Shown piece after piece: positions 49,961 through 52,633 of a DNA stretch of 52,633 nt. Where the stretch lies: the NCBI GenBank assembly GCA_946553095.1, contig CAMNRN010000002.1, forward strand, positions 1 to 52,633. The letters are read 5' to 3'. This stretch comes from an uncultured Mycoplasmatota bacterium. Its GTDB lineage: Bacteria; Bacillota_I; Bacilli_A; RF39; UBA660. Position numbers and translations under genes: made by a program. Position 1 is the stretch's first letter, and the number at the start of each line of letters is the position of its first letter. A model generated the notes under the pieces. The model saw only the letters and a program-made list of their open reading frames with translations. It had not been told where the DNA came from and did not search any database.

Positions 49961-50353
49961 ATGAAATGCGATTTAAGTTCAGATGCGCTGAAGGGAATAT
50001 CAGATGGTATGAAAAAACCTGCAAATAGTGCAATTGAGATAGTAGAGTCTACAAGATTTTATGCTGATGGTAAAGTTATAGCTAAAGTTGATACTACCAC
50101 TAAAGTTTTATACGAAACTAAAGGTAGTGTTGATTTAATAACTTTATTAGAATGGTTAGCTTCGGGTAAAGTTTTACCAAGAAAGATTGTATATGATGAT
50201 ATAATATATACAAATGTAACTAGAACTGGTATGGCTTTGTTATATTATAATGATGAAACAGAACAAAATTTTAAAGACACACTATTTCAAAGAAAACCAG
50301 GAGAGACAGATATTGATATTCTTAACAGAGAAATAAGAGTGATAGAATGGTGA
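49961..50353 (+). CDS. Hypothetical protein
   Basis: The 130-residue soluble protein begins MKCDLSSDALKGISDGMKKP. A strand-rich middle follows (ADGKVIAKVDTTTKVLYETK), then a helix (SVDLITLLEWLASGKVLPRK) and an acidic end. No family is recognised. ATG 49961 is favoured over the in-frame codon at 49943 by TTGGAGGT. Its stop overlaps the next start (ATGGTGA). Confidence 0.48.
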   Translation: MKCDLSSDALKGISDGMKKPANSAIEIVESTRFYADGKVIAKVDTTTKVLYETKGSVDLITLLEWLASGKVLPRKIVYDDIIYTNVTRTGMALLYYNDETEQNFKDTLFQRKPGETDIDILNREIRVIEW

Positions 50354-50688
50354 AGAAAACTAAAACTCAAATTTATCAAGCAGGTAGGGCTAGTGGTAAA
50401 ACTAGCCTTCAACTTGAGATCTATGACATATGTCACAAGTATATTTGGGTAAAAAGGTGGCTCCTTGTAGTATCTATATTATGGTTTTTAACGAGTGTTT
50501 GGTCTTTTATGGAGAGTAATACGATAAATAGGCTAAAACGCGAAAATGAAGGCTTAAAACGCCAAATAGAGGTATGTTACGAGCAAAAAGACCGTTTAGA
50601 CAACGATGTTAGGTCTTGTTTAGAATTTGAACAAAATATAGACAAGTATTGTACTTGTAAGGAGGATATATATGAGAATAATGATTAG
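50347..50688 (+). CDS. Membrane protein with an N-terminal P-loop-like sequence
   Basis: The 113-residue protein starts with TQIYQAGRASGKTSLQLEIY, which contains a Walker A-like GRASGKT (residues about 13-19). Soon after comes a membrane segment (about 37-55, WLLVVSILWFLTSVWSF) and then a coiled coil (about 58-95). There is no Walker B, so an active ATPase is unlikely. The P-loop segment may be a relic joined to a spanin-like membrane protein. It overlaps both neighbours. Confidence 0.5.
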   Translation: MVKKTKTQIYQAGRASGKTSLQLEIYDICHKYIWVKRWLLVVSILWFLTSVWSFMESNTINRLKRENEGLKRQIEVCYEQKDRLDNDVRSCLEFEQNIDKYCTCKEDIYENND

Positions 50689-51001
50689 TCAGCCAATGGC
50701 TGGTGTTTCTGACGAGGAATTAAGAATGAAATTTAATGCTTTAAGTAAGGAGTTTGCTAAACTACACATTGATGTAGTTGATAATATTTGGCAAGATGCT
50801 CCTACAGAGGGTAATTATTATACAGAACCTCTATTCTATTTAGCTAAAAGTATTAACGCTATGGGACAAGTGGATGCTGTATATTTTTCACCAGGATGGC
50901 AAAATGCTAGAGGTTGTTGCATAGAGCATAAAATTTGTGAATTATATGGTATAACAATCTTAGATGGTGATTTCTTAGATCAAATTAAATACAAAAAATA
51001 A
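50672..51001 (+). CDS. DUF4406-like protein (nucleoside deoxyribosyltransferase relative)
   Basis: The 109-residue protein has the family pattern MRIMISQPMAGVSDEELRMK, YFLAKSI-like (FYLAKSINAMGQVDAVYFSP) and GWQNARGCCIEHKICELYGI. The GWxxARGCxIEH motif is that of nucleoside 2-deoxyribosyltransferase-type folds, and the Glu could be the nucleophile. It may act on nucleotide pools or nucleotide signals in the infected cell; substrate unknown. An AAGGAGG site precedes the start, which overlaps the previous gene by 17 bases. Confidence 0.78.
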   Translation: MRIMISQPMAGVSDEELRMKFNALSKEFAKLHIDVVDNIWQDAPTEGNYYTEPLFYLAKSINAMGQVDAVYFSPGWQNARGCCIEHKICELYGITILDGDFLDQIKYKK

Positions 51002-51034
51002 TAATTGAATAAAAAGAATGAAAGGATTTATAAA

Positions 51035-51280
51035 ATGAATTACAAAGATAAACAAAAAATTGTAGATGATAATTTAAGTGAATTCAGGAGGGTTTGTAAA
51101 TGCGGGAGACATTGTATAGTAGCTCCTAGGGGTAAAGACGAGTATGTTGTTTGTACTTGGTGTGGAGGTAGACTATATCGCGACCCTGAGATGCAAAAGA
51201 TATGGGATGCTAAGTGTGAGAAAGAAGAATTTAGATTTAGGTTTGCTCAATTCTTGAAAACGAGAAATGCAGACGCATAG
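51035..51280 (+). CDS. Zinc-ribbon-like small conserved phage protein
   Basis: The 81-residue protein contains YKDKQKIVDDNLSEFRRVCK, CGRHCIVAPRG and VVCTWCGGRLYRDPEMQ. Two Cys-x-Cys-type pairs (CKCG ... CTWCG) form a probable zinc ribbon. A charged helix follows. It is a common gut-phage hypothetical. ATG 51035 has AAAGGAT at correct distance, better than the in-frame ATG-less codon at 51005. It may bind nucleic acid. Confidence 0.6.
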   Translation: MNYKDKQKIVDDNLSEFRRVCKCGRHCIVAPRGKDEYVVCTWCGGRLYRDPEMQKIWDAKCEKEEFRFRFAQFLKTRNADA

Positions 51281-51289
51281 GAGAAAGTA

Positions 51290-51499
51290 ATGAATATAAG
51301 TAATGTTAAGACAAGAGTCTTTAAAGATAATAACAAATATTTTAAATTCTCTAAAAGAGAGGACATTAGAATATATTCAGTGGGGTTTACTAAATCTCGT
51401 GATATTAGGGTTTATTATAAAACGGTTGCGGGAGACACGAAAAAAGTTATTAAGAAGAATAAAAAGCATGGGTTAGCTAGTAGTGTACTTTGTGTATAG
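51290..51499 (+). CDS. Small basic protein
   Basis: The 69-residue very basic protein (Lys/Arg) is mainly strands (FKDNNKYFKFSKREDIRIYS, DIRVYYKTVAGDTKKVIKKN). The start has TAGGAGA and lies nine bases after the previous stop. A nucleic-acid-binding role would suit its charge, but no domain is recognised. Confidence 0.48.
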   Translation: MNISNVKTRVFKDNNKYFKFSKREDIRIYSVGFTKSRDIRVYYKTVAGDTKKVIKKNKKHGLASSVLCV

Positions 51500-51514
51500 G
51501 GAGGAATTATATTT

Positions 51515-51940
51515 ATGAATTGGTTAGATATTATAATGATATTTGTTGTTATAGCATGTTTCATCTGTGGACTTGTATGGATGATATTTGCTATTAAAGA
51601 AGATCAAACAGGAATTGGGGTATTCGGATTTTTTATTGCTTTAGGTTTATCTATATTTATAGGGGCTTGTACTTGGTTAAGTACTGATTTTAAATCTGGT
51701 CAGACTGTTGGAGAAATTACTAGTGTTGATAAGAATTTATTTGGTACTACTGCTGTTTATATTAAGACTACTGCTAATCAAGAAGAGGAGTATTGTGTTG
51801 AGTCCGATAACCTAGCCAAAGAAGCTAGCGAGTTAGTTGGAAAGAAAGTTAAAATCACTTATGGGAAGAGATTGGGATTCTATTCTACTGGAAAATGCGA
51901 TGATGCTCCGATAGATTCTATAACAGTTATTGAAGAATGA
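51515..51940 (+). CDS. Membrane protein with small soluble C-terminal domain
   Basis: The 141-residue protein has two membrane segments (about 4-25, IIMIFVVIACFICGLVWM, and about 33-50, GVFGFFIALGLSIFIGAC). The soluble domain (about 60-141) has SGQTVGEITSVDKNLFGTTA, YCVESDNLAKEASELVG and KITYGKRLGFYSTGKCDDAP, an OB-like arrangement of strands. I know this family from gut phages as a hypothetical. GGGAGGAAT site. Its TGA overlaps the next ATG (ATGA). Confidence 0.58.
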   Translation: MNWLDIIMIFVVIACFICGLVWMIFAIKEDQTGIGVFGFFIALGLSIFIGACTWLSTDFKSGQTVGEITSVDKNLFGTTAVYIKTTANQEEEYCVESDNLAKEASELVGKKVKITYGKRLGFYSTGKCDDAPIDSITVIEE

Positions 51941-52125
51941 TAAAGATTACTGGATATAGTACATGGATGCCGGAAGACTTTGAGATTAAATCTGTAGAGA
52001 ACCCCGGTTATGGTACGGACGAAAAAACAATAATTTTAAAGGGTATTGCGATTCTTGCATATCCTTTTGTTTTATTCTGGTTTAAATGCTTTTTTGACTG
52101 GATTATTATCGATAAAAAATGGTAA
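51937..52125 (+). CDS. Tiny membrane protein
   Basis: The 62-residue protein has a polar N-terminal half (TGYSTWMPEDFEIKSVENPG) and a C-terminal membrane segment (about 38-58, IAILAYPFVLFWFKCFF). It is tail-anchored in plan. The start is coupled to the previous stop by ATGA overlap. It is the last gene before the repeat-rich control region. Function unknown. Confidence 0.5.
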   Translation: MIKITGYSTWMPEDFEIKSVENPGYGTDEKTIILKGIAILAYPFVLFWFKCFFDWIIIDKKW

Positions 52126-52196
52126 AAATCTGGCCATTTTTGGTCAAAAAAAGTGGGCTTTGGTCAAATCCAAAGTGGGCAGAGCTGTTTTTTGAG

Positions 52197-52214
52197 TATA
52201 ACCTAAAGGTTATA
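52197..52214. promoter_or_regulatory. Palindromic operator-like site 1
   Basis: TATAACCTAAAGGTTATA is a perfect palindrome, eight-base arms around AA, the size of a dimeric helix-turn-helix regulator site. A second, near-identical palindrome lies 152 bases downstream within the same repeat region. Confidence 0.55.
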
Positions 52215-52348
52215 TGGTCAAAAAAAGTGGGCTTTTGGTCAAGTTTTTTTGAAAAGTGGCCAGCCGGAAACCCGCATAAATAAAGGGATTGCGCCGTTTT
52301 TGCCCACTTTCCCACTTTTTTCTTTAACCGGACAGTTTTTTTAGAAAA

Positions 52349-52366
52349 TATAACATATAGGTTATA
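52349..52366. promoter_or_regulatory. Palindromic operator-like site 2
   Basis: TATAACATATAGGTTATA shares arms TATAAC and GTTATA and the AGGTTATA half with site 1, with an altered centre. Two such sites flanking the iteron-like repeats suggest binding by one dimeric protein. No candidate repressor is seen in the window. Confidence 0.5.
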
Positions 52367-52447
52367 AATTCAAAAAAAATAAGAGTTTGGCAAATAAAAG
52401 TGGGCTTTTGACCAAAACTTCAAATTTTTGTTAAAAAGGTGATAAAT

Positions 52448-52633
52448 ATGAGAGAATCAAATATTAGGCCTTTAACGAGGCAAGAACAGCTAGAATGGCT
52501 AGTTCCATTCCTAGAAGGGCAAATTAAAAGTTTGGAGCAAGATTTATATTTAGCAAGACAAGAACTTGAAGAAGAAAAGAAAAAGAATGAGGGAAAGAAA
52601 TTGGTGTTAACAAAGAAGGAAGAGAATTATGGA
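52448..52633 (+). CDS. Helical protein, partial at the right edge
   Basis: ATG 52448 behind AAAGGTGAT opens a frame of 62 codons to the window edge. The product is a charged helix or coiled coil (QEQLEWLVPFLEGQIKSLEQ, then ARQELEEEKKKNEGK). If the window is circular, ten more codons at positions 1-30 (LYIFPGGKF, then TGA) complete a 71-residue protein. It is the first gene after the iteron region, so a role in replication or regulation is possible. Confidence 0.6.
   Translation, partial: MRESNIRPLTRQEQLEWLVPFLEGQIKSLEQDLYLARQELEEEKKKNEGKKLVLTKKEENYG

Larger units (their letters stand above)
52141..52413. repeat. Iteron-like direct repeats in a non-coding control region
   Basis: The core AAAAGTGGGCTTTTGGTCAA recurs with small changes at 52141-52167, 52215-52242 and 52393-52413. 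Shorter copies lie at 52170-52180 (CCAAAGTGGGC) and 52252-52260, and inverted copies at 52301-52321 (GCCCACTTTCCCAC). These 322 bases contain no plus-strand gene. Clustered short repeats, both orientations, AT-rich gaps and a place between the early block and the first gene all suit a replication origin or multi-site control region. Function is inferred. Confidence 0.6.

Noticed and set aside
52106-52315. Minus-strand frame in the iteron region
   Set aside because: It runs across repeats and palindromes, has no ribosome binding site, and its composition comes from the repeats.
52126-52447. att site or integration locus in the repeat region
   Set aside because: No integrase is present, and the repeats look like iterons and operators.
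1-52633. CRISPR array, tRNA, rRNA, integrase and CI-type repressor
   Set aside because: Looked for in all gaps and frames; no regular repeat-spacer series, cloverleaf, integrase or repressor signature was seen.
1-52633. Recoded stop codons (TGA or TAG read as amino acids)
   Set aside because: TAA, TAG and TGA all end genes cleanly, often overlapping the next start, so the standard bacterial code fits.

Overview
The window is an AT-rich, almost entirely plus-strand, tightly packed tailed-phage genome (class Caudoviricetes). It has HK97-type head genes, a 2,257-residue tape measure and a long-tail gene order, so a siphovirus is most likely. Strong AAGGAGG ribosome binding sites, an SPP1-type holin, a CHAP-LysM endolysin and many gut-phage hypothetical families point to a low-GC Bacillota host of the gut type. 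TAA, TAG and TGA all act as stops. No integrase, CI/Cro-type repressor, tRNA, rRNA, CRISPR array or insertion sequence is visible, so nothing here supports lysogeny. Reading frames at the right edge continue sensibly into the left edge, so the window is probably a whole circular or circularly permuted genome of about 52.6 kb.

Layout. 1-382: end of a small gene, then a 285-base control region with a long inverted repeat and a promoter. 383-4627: packaging (putative small terminase, HNH endonuclease, SH3-domain protein, connector, an HHGVRGQKWG-motif protein, large terminase). 4667-9323: portal, fused protease-capsid protein, head-tail joining proteins, major tail protein, terminator. 9435-17788: tail assembly proteins and tape measure. 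17792-27592: tail tip, fibres and a variable receptor-binding module with duplicated collar-type and fibre genes, two small coupled ORFs and an 11-G tract. 27612-29435: holins and endolysin. 29436-31640: an array of tiny membrane-protein genes, most with their own hairpin terminator and a repeated CGCGT-AAACA-TATTATAG promoter-like element. 31668-36755: three paralogous DUF6353-like membrane proteins and small membrane partners. 36761-44785: a 1,333-residue helicase-primase-polymerase fusion, a putative ssDNA-binding protein, small proteins, a DUF5662-like protein and an SF2 helicase. 44808-52125: a membrane-anchored lytic transglycosylase, a P-loop ATPase with an apparent frameshift, a glycosyltransferase, a DUF4406-like deoxyribosyltransferase relative and many small conserved proteins. 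52126-52447: a non-coding region with iteron-like repeats and two palindromes.

How it works together. The late genes (packaging, head, tail, lysis) form one block from about 383 to 29435. The replication and host-takeover genes follow. Between these blocks, short genes carry individual promoter-like elements, which suggests a phage-specific regulatory class. The points most worth a second look are the repeated promoter element with its cassettes, the poly-G-gated small ORF before the fibre genes, the triplicated DUF6353 membrane module, and the iteron/palindrome region.
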